64,000 nucleotides of DNA from Streptomyces flaveus (GTDB lineage Bacteria > Actinomycetota > Actinomycetes > Streptomycetales > Streptomycetaceae): the NCBI RefSeq assembly GCF_014647675.1, contig NZ_BMPQ01000007.1, forward strand, positions 269,357 through 333,356, written 5' to 3'. Below, piece by piece: positions 23,727 through 32,488 of the stretch (positions are counted from its first letter, which is position 1; the number at the start of each line of letters is the position of its first letter). The translations under genes were made by a program, and so were the position numbers. Below the pieces are notes generated by a model. That model searched no databases and was not told the DNA's origin. It worked only from the letters and a program-made list of their open reading frames with translations.

Positions 23727-25205
23727 ATGGGACGTGACGTGCCGGCCCTGGTGTTCACGCGGGAGGACCGCCGTCGGTACCGGGACAAGATGCACACCTG
23801 CCTCGATGTGCTGACGCAGATGTTGCGCGAGTCGGCTTTCGAGAGCGAGCGCCCCCAGGTCGGGCTGGAGATCGAGCTCAACCTGGTGGACGCCGACGGG
23901 CGGCCGGTCATGCGGAACACCGAGGTCCTCCAGGCGATCGCCGACCCCGCCTGGGCGAGCGAACTGGGCCGCTTCAACCTGGAGATCAACATCCCGCCCC
24001 GGCAGCTCACCGCCGGAGGTCCAGGCGACTGGGAGCAGACGATCCGCGACGCGCTCAACCACGCCGAGGAACGCGCCTCGGCCGTGGGCGCGCATCTGAT
24101 CATGATCGGTATTCTGCCGACTCTGGGGGAGGCGGACGTGGGCGAGGCAGCCCTGTCCGGTGATCCCCGGTACCGGCTGCTCAACGAGCAGATCTTCGCG
24201 GCGCGGGGTGAGGACCTGCGGATCAGGGTGGACGGCGTGGAGCGCCTGTCGATGTACGCCGACGCCATCACGCCCGAGGCGGCCTGCACCAGCACCCAGT
24301 TCCACCTGCAGGTCGACCCGAAGCAGTTCGCGGCCTACTGGAACGCGGCCCAGGCCATCGCGGGCGTACAGATCGCCCTGGCGGCGAACTCGCCCTTCCT
24401 CTTCGGCAGGGAGTTGTGGCGCGAGACCCGTATCCCTCTGTTCGAGCAGGCCACCGACACCCGCCCCGAGGAGATCAAGGCTCAGGGGGTACGACCCCGG
24501 GTGTGGTTCGGAGAGCGGTGGATCACCAGCGTCTTCGACCTCTTCGAGGAGAACGTGCGGTACTACCCGGCGTTGCTGCCCCTGTGCGACGACGAGGACC
24601 CGCAGGAGGCGCTCGACCGCGGGGACATTCCGCAACTGGGGGAACTGACGCTGCACAACGGCACGATCTACCGATGGAACCGCCCCGTCTACGCCGTCAC
24701 CGACGGCCGGCCACATCTGCGCATCGAGAACCGTGTCCTGCCCGCAGGCCCCACCGTGGCCGACATCATCGCCAACGGCGCCTTCTACTACGGCCTGACC
24801 CGTGCCCTGGTCGACGAGGACCGGCCGGTGTGGACACGGATGTCCTTCGCGGTCGCCGAGGAGAATCTGCACACCGCGGCCCGCGACGGCATCGACGCCC
24901 GCCTCTACTGGCCCGGCGTCGGTGAAGTACCCGTCACGGAGCTGGTGTTGAGGCGCCTGCTGCCCCTGGCCCACCGAGGCCTTGAGCTGACCGGCATGGA
25001 CGCGGAGTGGCGCGAACCCCTGCTGGGGATCATCCAGCAGCGCTGCGTCACCGCCCGCAACGGCGCCCTGTGGCAGGCGGAGATGGTCCACCACCTGGAG
25101 AAGGCCGGCGCCTCCGACCGATGGGAGGCCCTGCGGCAGATGACCACGACATACATGGACTACATGCACATGAACGCGCCCGCGCACACGTGGCCCGTGG
25201 ACTGA
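23727..25205 (+). CDS. Glutamate-cysteine ligase (GCS2)-like protein
   Basis: A 492-aa protein of the glutamate-cysteine ligase family as seen in actinobacteria. Family signs are VGLEIELNLVDADGRPV, SELGRFNLEINIPPRQL, SMYADAITPEAACTSTQFHL and LALAANSPFLFGRELWRETR. The role would be ATP-dependent ligation of glutamate to an amine or thiol; in actinobacteria, which use mycothiol, the real substrate of such paralogues is mostly unknown. The ATG has GGGAGG 9 bases upstream. It stands alone, ending 12 bases from the convergent Gfo/Idh gene. Confidence 0.82.
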   Translation: MGRDVPALVFTREDRRRYRDKMHTCLDVLTQMLRESAFESERPQVGLEIELNLVDADGRPVMRNTEVLQAIADPAWASELGRFNLEINIPPRQLTAGGPGDWEQTIRDALNHAEERASAVGAHLIMIGILPTLGEADVGEAALSGDPRYRLLNEQIFAARGEDLRIRVDGVERLSMYADAITPEAACTSTQFHLQVDPKQFAAYWNAAQAIAGVQIALAANSPFLFGRELWRETRIPLFEQATDTRPEEIKAQGVRPRVWFGERWITSVFDLFEENVRYYPALLPLCDDEDPQEALDRGDIPQLGELTLHNGTIYRWNRPVYAVTDGRPHLRIENRVLPAGPTVADIIANGAFYYGLTRALVDEDRPVWTRMSFAVAEENLHTAARDGIDARLYWPGVGEVPVTELVLRRLLPLAHRGLELTGMDAEWREPLLGIIQQRCVTARNGALWQAEMVHHLEKAGASDRWEALRQMTTTYMDYMHMNAPAHTWPVD

Positions 25206-25217
25206 CACCCGCCGACG

Positions 25218-26330
25218 TCACCAGGCGGCGTGTCCTCTCCACTCCTCAGCAGCCGTCAGCGGAACGGGAACGGGTGGCTCTGCCGACGTCGTCAGCTCGA
25301 TCCGGCGCCCCTCGGCCGACGAGCGCAGGAGGGCACTCATCGTCTCCAGCACGTGCAGGGCGAGATCGCCGTTCGCGCGAGGCGCCCGCTGCCCGTCGGC
25401 GGCGATGAAGTCGAGCAGTCCGACGCCCCGTGCGCCTCCGGAGTAGCCCGCCGACGTCTCAAGCGTGCGCCACTGCGTGTCGCCGAGTTCGAAGAGCCGC
25501 ACCTCGCCGTCGAAACCGTTCGGATCCGGAACCGTGAGGGTCCCCGTCTCGCCGTGGACCTCGATCGGCGCGGCTGTGGTGGCCACGCCGTCGAAGCTCG
25601 TCGTGATCGTCGTCAGGGTCCCGCCCACGTGCTCGAGCACACCGGAGACATGACTGTCCACCTCGACCGGTATCCGCTCGCCCGCACGCGGGCCGGAACC
25701 GATGACGCGCTCGGCACGGAGCCGGCCGGCCGCCCCGATCACGGCACGCACCGGACCCAGCAGGTGGACGAGCGATGCCAGGTAGTACGGGCCCATGTCC
25801 AGCAGGGGGCCGCCCCCGGCGGTGTAGTAGAAGTCGGGGTGGGGGTGCCAGCGTTCGTGCCCCGGGGTGACCATCACAGCCGAGGCGAACAAGGGGCGTC
25901 CGATGCTCCCCTCCTCCACCGCCGCCCGCGCCGTCTGGATTCCGGTGCCCAGGACGGTGTCCGGCGCGCACCCCACACCGACGCCCGCTTTCGCGGCGGC
26001 CTCCATGACGGCGTGGGCGTCGGGGAGGGTCGCGGCCAGCGGCTTCTCTCCGTATACGTTCTTGCCGTGGCCGATGGCGCCGAGGGCGATCTGGGCATGG
26101 GCCGCGGGAACGGTGAGGTTCAGCACCGTGTCCACGTCCGGGCTGCTCAGCAACTCCTCGACGGTCAGCGCTTCGACGCCGGGCAGTTCGGCGGCGACCG
26201 CCGCAGACCGGGAGGCGTCGAGGTCGGCGACCGCGGTGACGCGCACGGCGGGATGGCCGCCGAGCGTGTCCAGGTACGCGCGGGAGATGACCCCGAGACC
26301 CACGACGCCTATGCGGTGCGCGTCGCCCAC
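25218..26330 (-). CDS. Gfo/Idh/MocA family oxidoreductase
   Basis: A 370-aa NAD(P)-dependent sugar or inositol dehydrogenase. The N-terminal Rossmann fold starts RIGVVGLGVISRAYL and the conserved EKPLA motif carries the catalytic Lys (NVYGEKPLAATLPDAHAV); DFYYTAGGGPLLDMGPYYL is the typical C-terminal domain motif. The GTG at 26330 overlaps the ThuA gene by 22 bases and has AAAGGGG six bases upstream, so the two are coupled. It should act with ThuA on a sugar or uronate, perhaps one released by the divergent pectate lyase (inference). Confidence 0.92.
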   Translation of the reverse strand: MGDAHRIGVVGLGVISRAYLDTLGGHPAVRVTAVADLDASRSAAVAAELPGVEALTVEELLSSPDVDTVLNLTVPAAHAQIALGAIGHGKNVYGEKPLAATLPDAHAVMEAAAKAGVGVGCAPDTVLGTGIQTARAAVEEGSIGRPLFASAVMVTPGHERWHPHPDFYYTAGGGPLLDMGPYYLASLVHLLGPVRAVIGAAGRLRAERVIGSGPRAGERIPVEVDSHVSGVLEHVGGTLTTITTSFDGVATTAAPIEVHGETGTLTVPDPNGFDGEVRLFELGDTQWRTLETSAGYSGGARGVGLLDFIAADGQRAPRANGDLALHVLETMSALLRSSAEGRRIELTTSAEPPVPVPLTAAEEWRGHAAW

Positions 26331-27010
26331 AGCATGCCCCTTTCGACGATGGTGCGGACGTTGGGGTTCTCCAGCACGTCGAGGCTGTGCCCCGGGGTCG
26401 TCACCACGATGCGCCCGGCGCCCCACTGACGGGTCCAGACCGCCGGTGAGCGGACCGGCCGGTGCCAGGGCTGCCACGGCCGGGCGGGATGGGTGGTGGT
26501 GGCCAGGACGTCGATGAGGTCGTCGTGGAGCACCCAGTACTGCTCGGTGTCCAGCTCGAAGTCCTCGATGCCCGCGGTGACGGGGTGGTCGCGGCCGGAC
26601 TCGGTGATGTTGATGGTGTGCGGCAGGTAGTTGTCCTCCGCCTCACCCCGGCGCTCGCACGGTTCCTTGCCCGGGTGGGTCGCGAACTGGCCCCCCACCA
26701 GATGGAGATAGTCGGAGGAGGCGCGGAACGAGTCGGCGATGCCGCCGTGCCAGCCGGTGAAGCCGGTGCCCGCCACGACCGCCGCACTCAGTCCCGCCAG
26801 CTGCTCGGGGGCGATCTCCGACATCGTGATGCACTGCACGACGAGGTCGGTGGCGGCCATCTCGTCCGTATCGGCGTAGACGTCGGTCGACTCCTCGACC
26901 CGGACGGTGTATCCATTGCTCTGGAGGAAGGGCAGAAACAGCTTCGTGGCCTCGACCGGCTGATGCCCCTCCCACCCGCCTCTGACCACCAGGGCTTTCT
27001 TCCGCGTCAT
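26309..27010 (-). CDS. ThuA domain-containing protein
   Basis: A 233-aa ThuA-type protein, better conserved than the one at 16083: KALVVRGGWEGHQPVEATKL, VAGTGFTGWHGGIADSF, GGQFATHPGK, and WGAGRIVVTTPGHSLDVL near the end. ThuA proteins often accompany Gfo/Idh dehydrogenases in sugar catabolism, as here. GAAGGGACAAG precedes the ATG. It is the first gene of a two-gene operon facing the pectate lyase across a 318-bp control region. Confidence 0.92.
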   Translation of the reverse strand: MTRKKALVVRGGWEGHQPVEATKLFLPFLQSNGYTVRVEESTDVYADTDEMAATDLVVQCITMSEIAPEQLAGLSAAVVAGTGFTGWHGGIADSFRASSDYLHLVGGQFATHPGKEPCERRGEAEDNYLPHTINITESGRDHPVTAGIEDFELDTEQYWVLHDDLIDVLATTTHPARPWQPWHRPVRSPAVWTRQWGAGRIVVTTPGHSLDVLENPNVRTIVERGMLWATRTA

Positions 27011-27092
27011 CTTGTCCCTTCATGGGGGCCGGTAGAACAGCGCCATCACTATGCGTCAGCTGCCCGCGCCCTCGAAAGGGGTGCCGGGCATC

Positions 27093-27105
27093 GCGAAAGT
27101 TTCGC
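27093..27105. promoter_or_regulatory. LacI-type palindrome upstream of ThuA
   Basis: GCGAAA-G-TTTCGC, a perfect 13-bp palindrome around a central G, lies 83 bases upstream of the ThuA start. CGAAA/TTTCG palindromes are typical LacI-family operators in front of Streptomyces polysaccharide-utilisation genes. It is probably the operator of the ThuA-Gfo/Idh operon. No LacI gene is present in the window. Confidence 0.6.
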
Positions 27106-27197
27106 AAACCGGACGGGCCGCCGACCCGGGTCCAGTTCGCCAAGCACTGACCTCGCCGGCTGCAGATGCCTGTTGCGGGGTTCCGCACTCCGATCCG

Positions 27198-27226
27198 TTG
27201 ACATGCTCAAAACACCTGATTAGCAT
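27198..27226 (+). promoter_or_regulatory. Promoter of the pectate lyase gene
   Basis: A perfect -35 TTGACA (27198-27203) and a good -10 TAGCAT (27221-27226) are separated by exactly 17 bases. This is the best housekeeping-sigma promoter I found in the window. Transcription should start near 27233, giving a leader of about 95 bases. Confidence 0.75.
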
Positions 27227-27239
27227 TCAGGAAATCTTG

Positions 27240-27251
27240 GAAAGCGCTTTC
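27240..27251. promoter_or_regulatory. LacI-type operator GAAAGCGCTTTC at the pectate lyase start of transcription
   Basis: A perfect 12-bp palindrome, GAAAGCGCTTTC, lies about 7-18 bases after the predicted start of transcription. The central CG and the AAAGCGCTTT core are the classical LacI/GalR-family operator. A repressor bound here would block the promoter directly. The regulator gene is not in the window. Confidence 0.75.
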
Positions 27252-27328
27252 TCCCTGCTCGTGCCTCTGCATTCACACCTCCGCGCATCCGGTGCGCGGG
27301 GTGCATCTCCTGACGGGAGAGTGCCGAC

Positions 27329-28384
27329 ATGCACTCGAGGAACCGTACGAAGGCGTCGTTCCCGAAGACGCCCGCAAGGAAGCGTCCGTTACGCACCGCC
27401 CGCGGCGTTCCCGCACTCGCGCTCGCCCTGTTGCTCGGCGCGACGATGGTGCCCGCAGGCAGCGGCAGTGCCACCGCGCAGACATCGACGCCACGGGCCG
27501 AGACGTCGCCCACCGGCTTCGCCGCGGTCAACGCGCTCGGCCAGAACGGCACCACCGGCGGAGCCGGCGGGCAGGTCGTGACCGCCACCAACACCGAGCA
27601 GTTCCTGGAGTACATCGACACAACAGGTCCGCTGGTCATCCAGGTTCAGGGCACCATCGACATCACCAGCAAGCAGGGCGTGCGCCCCAACAAGACCATC
27701 GTCGGGGTCGGTTCGTCGGCCGTCATCAACGGCGGCGGCCTGGACTTCTATCGCTCGTACAACGTCATCGTGCGGAACATCAAGTTCACCAATGCCGAAG
27801 ACGACGCCGTGAACGTCGGCCAGGAGTCGCACCACATCTGGATCGACCACAACGAGTTCGTCGGGGCCGTCGACGGGGCGATCGACATCGTCCGCGGCTC
27901 CGAGTACGTCACCGTGTCGTGGAACTGGTTCAACAAGACCGACAAGAGCATGCTGCTCGGTCACTCCGACAGCAACAGCGGCCAGGACACCGGCAAGTTG
28001 AAGGTCTCCATCCACCACAACTTCTTCGACGGCTCACGGCAGCGTCACCCGCGCGTGCGGTTCGGCGAACCGGTGCACGTCTACAACAACTACTACAAGG
28101 GGAACGCCCTGTACGGCGTCGCGTCGACCATGAACGCGGGGGTGCTGGTCGAGGGCAACCACTTCGAAGGCGTTGAGTACCCCTGCTACTCCGCCTCCGG
28201 GTACGACGAGTCGGGGCCGGGCCGGCTGGTGCAGCGGAACAACGTCTTCACCGGGTCAGGAACGTGCGAGACCAACGGCACCGTGACCGAGCCGCGCACC
28301 TACTACTCGTACACGCTGGACCCGGCTGCCGACGTTCCCTCGCTCGTACGGGCAGGGGCGGGCGTCGGAAAGATCGGTGGCTGA
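27329..28384 (+). CDS. Secreted pectate lyase (PL1 family)
   Basis: A 351-aa extracellular enzyme that cleaves polygalacturonate by beta-elimination. A long Sec (or Tat-like) signal runs to about residue 50 (basic start, LALALLLGATMVPAG, ATA-Q cleavage). The mature part is a right-handed beta-helix with the PL1 motifs IWIDHNEFVGAVDGAIDIVR, the Ca-binding region, and SRQRHPRVRFG holding the catalytic Arg. GGGAGA precedes the ATG. Its promoter carries a LacI-type operator, in keeping with sugar-controlled expression. Confidence 0.93.
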   Translation: MHSRNRTKASFPKTPARKRPLRTARGVPALALALLLGATMVPAGSGSATAQTSTPRAETSPTGFAAVNALGQNGTTGGAGGQVVTATNTEQFLEYIDTTGPLVIQVQGTIDITSKQGVRPNKTIVGVGSSAVINGGGLDFYRSYNVIVRNIKFTNAEDDAVNVGQESHHIWIDHNEFVGAVDGAIDIVRGSEYVTVSWNWFNKTDKSMLLGHSDSNSGQDTGKLKVSIHHNFFDGSRQRHPRVRFGEPVHVYNNYYKGNALYGVASTMNAGVLVEGNHFEGVEYPCYSASGYDESGPGRLVQRNNVFTGSGTCETNGTVTEPRTYYSYTLDPAADVPSLVRAGAGVGKIGG

Positions 28385-28487
28385 GCGCCTGCGCTCGCCC
28401 CATGGCATTCCGCCCGCAGCGAGACGGACGGACTGATCCGCCGTCACCCCGACACCCGACGGCCCACCCCCACAGGAGGACCCTTCC

Positions 28488-29132
28488 ATGAGCCGACGAC
28501 GGACGCCGATGCTCACCGAGAGACCACCCATACCCCTCCGCAACAAGGTGGCCGTGGCGGCGCTGGCAGCCGCCATGCTGGCCGGGCCCGGCGTTGCACA
28601 GGCCGCCCCGCAGGCCGCACCGGCACCAGCGCAGGAACGGGTGGCGGCCGCCAGCATCACATGGAGCATCGAGCGGGCGAGCAACCCCACCGCGGACCAA
28701 CAGGACGCCTACAACCGCATCACGGCGGCCATGAACGCCGCGGTGTCCCGCTACAACAACCTCAGCGACCTCGGTAAGAACATCAGGGTCCGCTACGAGC
28801 CGGGTGTGCCCACCGCCGACGGCAACATCAACGGAACCATCCGCTTCGGCAGCAACCGCAGCTACATGACCCAGCGGACCGCTCTGCACGAGATCGCCCA
28901 CACCATCGGCGTGGGGACGAGCTCGGGCTGGTCCCGCCTCGGCGGCAGCGGCACCTGGACTGGTGCGCAGGCCACGGCACTGGTCAGGCAGTTCGACGGT
29001 TCGGGTGCCAAACTGTCCACCGGTGGTGGCCACTTCTGGCCGTACGGACTGAACTACGAGAACGAGTTCTCGAACACGGCGGCCGATCGTCACGTCCAGA
29101 TCGTCGCCGCCATGGTCCGCGACGGTATGTGA
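28488..29132 (+). CDS. Secreted zincin-type metalloprotease-like protein
   Basis: A 214-aa secreted protein with a signal peptide (VAVAALAAAMLAGPGVAQA, cleavage near residue 39). The zinc motif HEIAHTIGVG (H134, E135, H138) marks it as a zincin. The region before it (NGTIRFGSNRSYMTQRTALH) resembles the catalytic domains that in other Streptomyces proteins are followed by a ricin-type lectin; none is present here. CAGGAGG precedes the ATG. It follows the pectate lyase by 103 bases and may share its transcript. Confidence 0.8.
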   Translation: MSRRRTPMLTERPPIPLRNKVAVAALAAAMLAGPGVAQAAPQAAPAPAQERVAAASITWSIERASNPTADQQDAYNRITAAMNAAVSRYNNLSDLGKNIRVRYEPGVPTADGNINGTIRFGSNRSYMTQRTALHEIAHTIGVGTSSGWSRLGGSGTWTGAQATALVRQFDGSGAKLSTGGGHFWPYGLNYENEFSNTAADRHVQIVAAMVRDGM

Positions 29133-29174
29133 CCCAAGGGGTCCTGAGGGGTCCTGAGGGGCCCCAGGGGGCCG

Positions 29175-29205
29175 GTGCTTGGGAGCGGCCTCCGCTCCCA
29201 AGCAC
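29175..29205. terminator. Bidirectional terminator hairpin
   Basis: A perfect 14-bp stem (29175-29188 with 29192-29205, GTGCTTGGGAGCGG and its complement) with a 3-base loop. It lies between the convergent metalloprotease and ABM genes and can serve both. Two GGGGTCCTGA direct repeats lie just before it. Confidence 0.9.
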
Positions 29206-29221
29206 GTCGGCGGGAGAACGG

Positions 29222-29539
29222 TCAGTCGGACTTCGGTTCCGCCTGCTGCAGGACCTCCATGGTCCACACGGTCGAGCCGCTGGCAGCCGGCTTGGGCCGG
29301 TCGCTCCCGCCCTGGTGTGCTTCCTTCATCGAACCCTCCATCCAGGCCTGGAACGACGCCTCGTCGCGCCACCGGGTGTAGACGAGGTAGTTGTCCGTGC
29401 CGTCGACCGGGCGGAGGAGTTCGAACCACTCGAACCCGTCGGCACTCTCGACGAGTCCAGCTCGCGAGGCGAAGCGCTTCTCCAGCGTCTCGCGCTGCTC
29501 GGCCGGCACGGTGAGGACGTTGATCTTGACGATGCTCAT
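29222..29539 (-). CDS. ABM-domain (HmoB-like) protein
   Basis: A 105-aa protein with the antibiotic-biosynthesis-monooxygenase/heme-degrading fold: MSIVKINVLTVPAEQRETLE, GFEWFELLRPVDGTDNYLVY and FQAWMEGSMKEAH. Some relatives degrade heme, others oxidise quinols; the key residue cannot be assigned. The ATG at 29539 has AGGATGA upstream; a start at 29557 would add six residues. It is a single gene between the terminator and the FAD oxidase operon. Confidence 0.85.
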   Translation of the reverse strand: MSIVKINVLTVPAEQRETLEKRFASRAGLVESADGFEWFELLRPVDGTDNYLVYTRWRDEASFQAWMEGSMKEAHQGGSDRPKPAASGSTVWTMEVLQQAEPKSD

Positions 29540-29616
29540 GGGTTCATCCTGCCGCACAGAACCTCAGCGATGGCGGGCGGCCCAGGCGTACGGGACCTTC
29601 AGTGCACCCGGCCGGA

Positions 29617-30960
29617 TCAGTCCCCCAGCACCTGGCGCAGATACGCGTTGCCGAAGCGCCGGTCGGGATCGAGGCGGTCCCGGAGGGCGGTGAACTCGGC
29701 GAAGCGCGGGTACGCCTTGGCGAAGTCGTCGGCGCCCCGTGTATGCAGCTTGCCCCAGTGCGGGCGGCCGTCGTGGGCGGTGAAGATGCGTTCCGCGGCG
29801 GAGAAGTACTGGTGGTACGGCGTGCCCCGGTACACGTGGACGGCGATGTAGGCGCTCTCGCGGCCCGACGCCGTGGAGAGCGTGATGTCGTCGGCGGGTG
29901 CCGTGCGGACCTCCACGGGGAAGCTGATCCGCAAGTCCGAGCGGTCGACCATGGCCTTCAGTTCGCGCAGCGTGTCGACGAGGGCCGCGCGCGGGACGGC
30001 GTACTCCATCTCTGTGAAGCGCACCCGGCGCGGCGAAGTGAACACCTTGTAGGGGATCTCCGTGTACGTGCGGGCCGACAGGGCCCGGCTCGAGATCTTC
30101 GCGATCGCCGGGATGGTGGCCGGCACGCCACGGCCCAGTGAACTGACCACCTGGAACAGCCCGTTGGAGAGGAACTCGTCCTCGAACCAGCCGCTCAGCC
30201 GTCCCACCGGGGCGAGCGGACCCGCGCTGCGGTTGTTGCGCTTGGTGTTGCAGCTGTCGGTGTGCGGGAACCAGTAGAACTCGAAGTGTTCGTTCTCCGC
30301 GTGGAGTTCGTCGAAGGTGGCGGTGACCTGGTCGAAGGTCATCGGTTCTTCGCGTGCGGTGAGGAGGAAAAGCGGTTCCACGGCGAGGGTGACCGCGGTG
30401 ACGACTCCCAAGGCGCCCAAGCCGATTCGAGCAGCGGCGAACACTTCCGGGTTCTGCCGCTCCGAGCAGGTGAGCAAAGAGCCGTCCGCCGTCACGAGTT
30501 CAAGGCCGCGGACCTGTGCCGCGATCGAAGCCGACTCACGGCCGGTGCCATGGGTGCCCGTGCTGATCGCGCCCGAGACGGTCTGCTCCATGATGTCGCC
30601 CATGTTCGTGAGCGACAGGCCTTCCCGGGCCAGGGCCAGGTTCAGTGTCTTGAGCCGCGTACCCGCATCCACGGTCACCGTGCCGGCCGCACGGTCGATG
30701 GCACGGATGCCGGCGAGGTGGTCGAGCCGTACCAGGACGCCGTCGGTCACGGCGGCAGGGGTGAAGGAGTGGCCGCTGCCGACGGGCTTCACCGTCAGTC
30801 CGTCCTCGGCTGCCTGGCGTACGACGGCGCGGAGTTCCTCGACCGAGGAGGGAGCGATGTCGCGTACCGGGCGGGCGGTGACGTTGCCGTCCCAGTTCTG
30901 CCACACCCTCCTGCGCTCGTGCGCCTTGCTCCGGGGCGTACGGTAGCGGGTTGTCTCCAC
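29617..30960 (-). CDS. FAD-linked D-arabinono-1,4-lactone oxidase family enzyme
   Basis: A 447-aa flavoprotein oxidase of the aldonolactone/alditol oxidase family. The PCMH FAD domain has VKPVGSGHSFTPAA, in which His64 is the expected site of covalent FAD; MGDIMEQTVSGAISTGTHGT is the second FAD motif; the C-terminal ALO domain ends near HWGKLHTRGADDF and LDPDRRFGN. The reaction would be O2-dependent oxidation of a polyol or aldonolactone. A GTG start follows GGAAGGAAGG. It lies 72 bases after a D-threonine-aldolase-like gene on the same strand, a likely operon. Confidence 0.92.
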   Translation of the reverse strand: METTRYRTPRSKAHERRRVWQNWDGNVTARPVRDIAPSSVEELRAVVRQAAEDGLTVKPVGSGHSFTPAAVTDGVLVRLDHLAGIRAIDRAAGTVTVDAGTRLKTLNLALAREGLSLTNMGDIMEQTVSGAISTGTHGTGRESASIAAQVRGLELVTADGSLLTCSERQNPEVFAAARIGLGALGVVTAVTLAVEPLFLLTAREEPMTFDQVTATFDELHAENEHFEFYWFPHTDSCNTKRNNRSAGPLAPVGRLSGWFEDEFLSNGLFQVVSSLGRGVPATIPAIAKISSRALSARTYTEIPYKVFTSPRRVRFTEMEYAVPRAALVDTLRELKAMVDRSDLRISFPVEVRTAPADDITLSTASGRESAYIAVHVYRGTPYHQYFSAAERIFTAHDGRPHWGKLHTRGADDFAKAYPRFAEFTALRDRLDPDRRFGNAYLRQVLGD

Positions 30961-31032
30961 GACCTTCCTTCCTGATAGTGGCGTAACTGGCTGCGGAAAT
31001 CGACGAGTTGGCGAGTCAGGTGAGTTGGCGGG

Positions 31033-32265
31033 TCAGAGGAAGGCGTGTCCCTCGCCGCGGTACGTCGGGACCTGGTCGACGACCTCCCCGCCCGCCACCA
31101 GATGGAGCGTGTTCACGCGCTCGCACAGCTCGCCCGCCTTGGCGTGCCGGAACCACACGTGGTCACCGAGCCGCAGTCCCTGCGCCGCCCTGCCGAGTAC
31201 GGGTGTCTGGACTTCGCCCGCGCCCTCCAGGGGGTTCATCCGCAGGCCCTGGGGCCAACTCAGGGTGGGCAGACGGTCTTTGCCGTGCGGGCCGGAGGCG
31301 ACCCAGCCGCCGCCGAGGACGGTGGCGATCCGGTCGGACGGGCGGCGTACGACGGACATGACGAAGTAGGCGGCGGGCCGCGGGCGGAAGTGCCGGTAGA
31401 AGTCGAACAGTCCCGGTCCGTAGAGCCCTGATCCCGCACCGACCTCGGTGATCACGTGCTCCGACGCGGTCTGCTCGATGGAGCCGGTGCCGCCGCCGTT
31501 GACGAACTCCAATGGCTGCACGGCCTCGACGGCGGCGATGGTCGCGGCGCGCCGCTCGGCCAACTCGCGGGCGGAGAAGCGCTGCATGGCGCGGAGCGCG
31601 GCACGCTTGAGGGGAGACCCCGGCTGGTTGTCGCCGAGTCCGGCGATCTGGCCCTCGTACGACATGACCCCGGCGAGGTGGAACCCGGGTCGGCCCACGA
31701 CCGTCCTGGCGAGTTCCGCGGCCTGCCCCGGAGTGTGCACGGGGGAGCGGTACGGGCCGAGGTGGAGGCGTCCGCCGGCCAGCTCCAGTGAGGCGTCCAG
31801 ATCGATGCAGACGCGGAGGTCGGGTCGGCTGGCGCCCAACACGGCGTCCATGAAGTCGAGTTGGCTGACGGAGTCGACCATGAGCGTGATACGTGAGGCC
31901 GCGCGCTCGTCCTTCGCCAGTTGCCGCAACGCGGTGCGGTCCGTGGTCGGATAGCCGATGACCACGTCTTCGTGCTCCTGCGCCAGCCACAGGGCTTCGG
32001 GCAGCGTGAACGCGAGAATGCCGCGGTAGCCCTCCCGGTCGAGCGCACGCCGGATCAGGTGGCGGCTGCGGACCGACTTGCTGGCCAGCCGGATGGTGGC
32101 GCGTGAGCCGGTCCGGCGTGCCAGATCGGCGGCGTTGGCGTCGAAGGCGTCCAGGTCCACCACGGCGAACGGCGGGTCCAAGTGCTCGGTGGCCCGGTCG
32201 AGTTGGGCCATCCGGACCTCGCTGAGACCGAGGAGGACGGAGGTTGCCGATGCCGTCTGTTGCAT
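31033..32265 (-). CDS. D-threonine aldolase / alanine-racemase-fold PLP enzyme
   Basis: A 410-aa PLP enzyme of fold type III, related to D-threonine aldolases and amino-acid deaminases. The N-terminal barrel holds the PLP Lys63 in IRLASKSVRS; SYEGQIAG and EFVNGGGTGSIE are typical. The C-terminal domain has DHVWFRHAKAGELCERV with metal-binding His and Cys. GGGAG lies about 12 bases before the ATG at 32265; the ATG at 32211 with GAGG is an alternative. It may split or deaminate a hydroxy-amino acid, feeding the FAD oxidase downstream (inference from the operon). Confidence 0.88.
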   Translation of the reverse strand: MQQTASATSVLLGLSEVRMAQLDRATEHLDPPFAVVDLDAFDANAADLARRTGSRATIRLASKSVRSRHLIRRALDREGYRGILAFTLPEALWLAQEHEDVVIGYPTTDRTALRQLAKDERAASRITLMVDSVSQLDFMDAVLGASRPDLRVCIDLDASLELAGGRLHLGPYRSPVHTPGQAAELARTVVGRPGFHLAGVMSYEGQIAGLGDNQPGSPLKRAALRAMQRFSARELAERRAATIAAVEAVQPLEFVNGGGTGSIEQTASEHVITEVGAGSGLYGPGLFDFYRHFRPRPAAYFVMSVVRRPSDRIATVLGGGWVASGPHGKDRLPTLSWPQGLRMNPLEGAGEVQTPVLGRAAQGLRLGDHVWFRHAKAGELCERVNTLHLVAGGEVVDQVPTYRGEGHAFL

Positions 32266-32354
32266 TCCAGAGGCTCCCTGCTGGCGCGGGGCTTACGTTG
32301 CCCGGGCTGAGTTGGTCATACGTACAGGACGCTTGACTCGTACGGGTGACCGTC

Positions 32355-32367
32355 TCATTCCGAATGA
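32355..32367. promoter_or_regulatory. Palindrome TCATTC-C-GAATGA upstream of the aldolase-oxidase operon
   Basis: A perfect 13-bp palindrome lies 90 bases upstream of the PLP enzyme start, in the 223-bp gap after the TetR gene. It is well placed for an operator of that operon; the adjacent TetR is the obvious candidate binder. The TetR start region carries a related CATTCAA block (33111-33117). Confidence 0.5.
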
Positions 32368-32488
32368 ACAGAAGTCAACGTTCTGGGGGCACGGAGACAG
32401 GAAGCCACGGAGACAGGGAGGCACGAAGACGGGGGAGCGGGCATGGCGAAGCTCTTCGCCTCCGTAGCGGAGTATGAGCAGGGGAGCG

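Noticed and set aside
23187-25208. Antisense open frame of 673 codons
   Set aside because: Opposite the reductase and GCS-like genes; no ribosome site or domain pattern.
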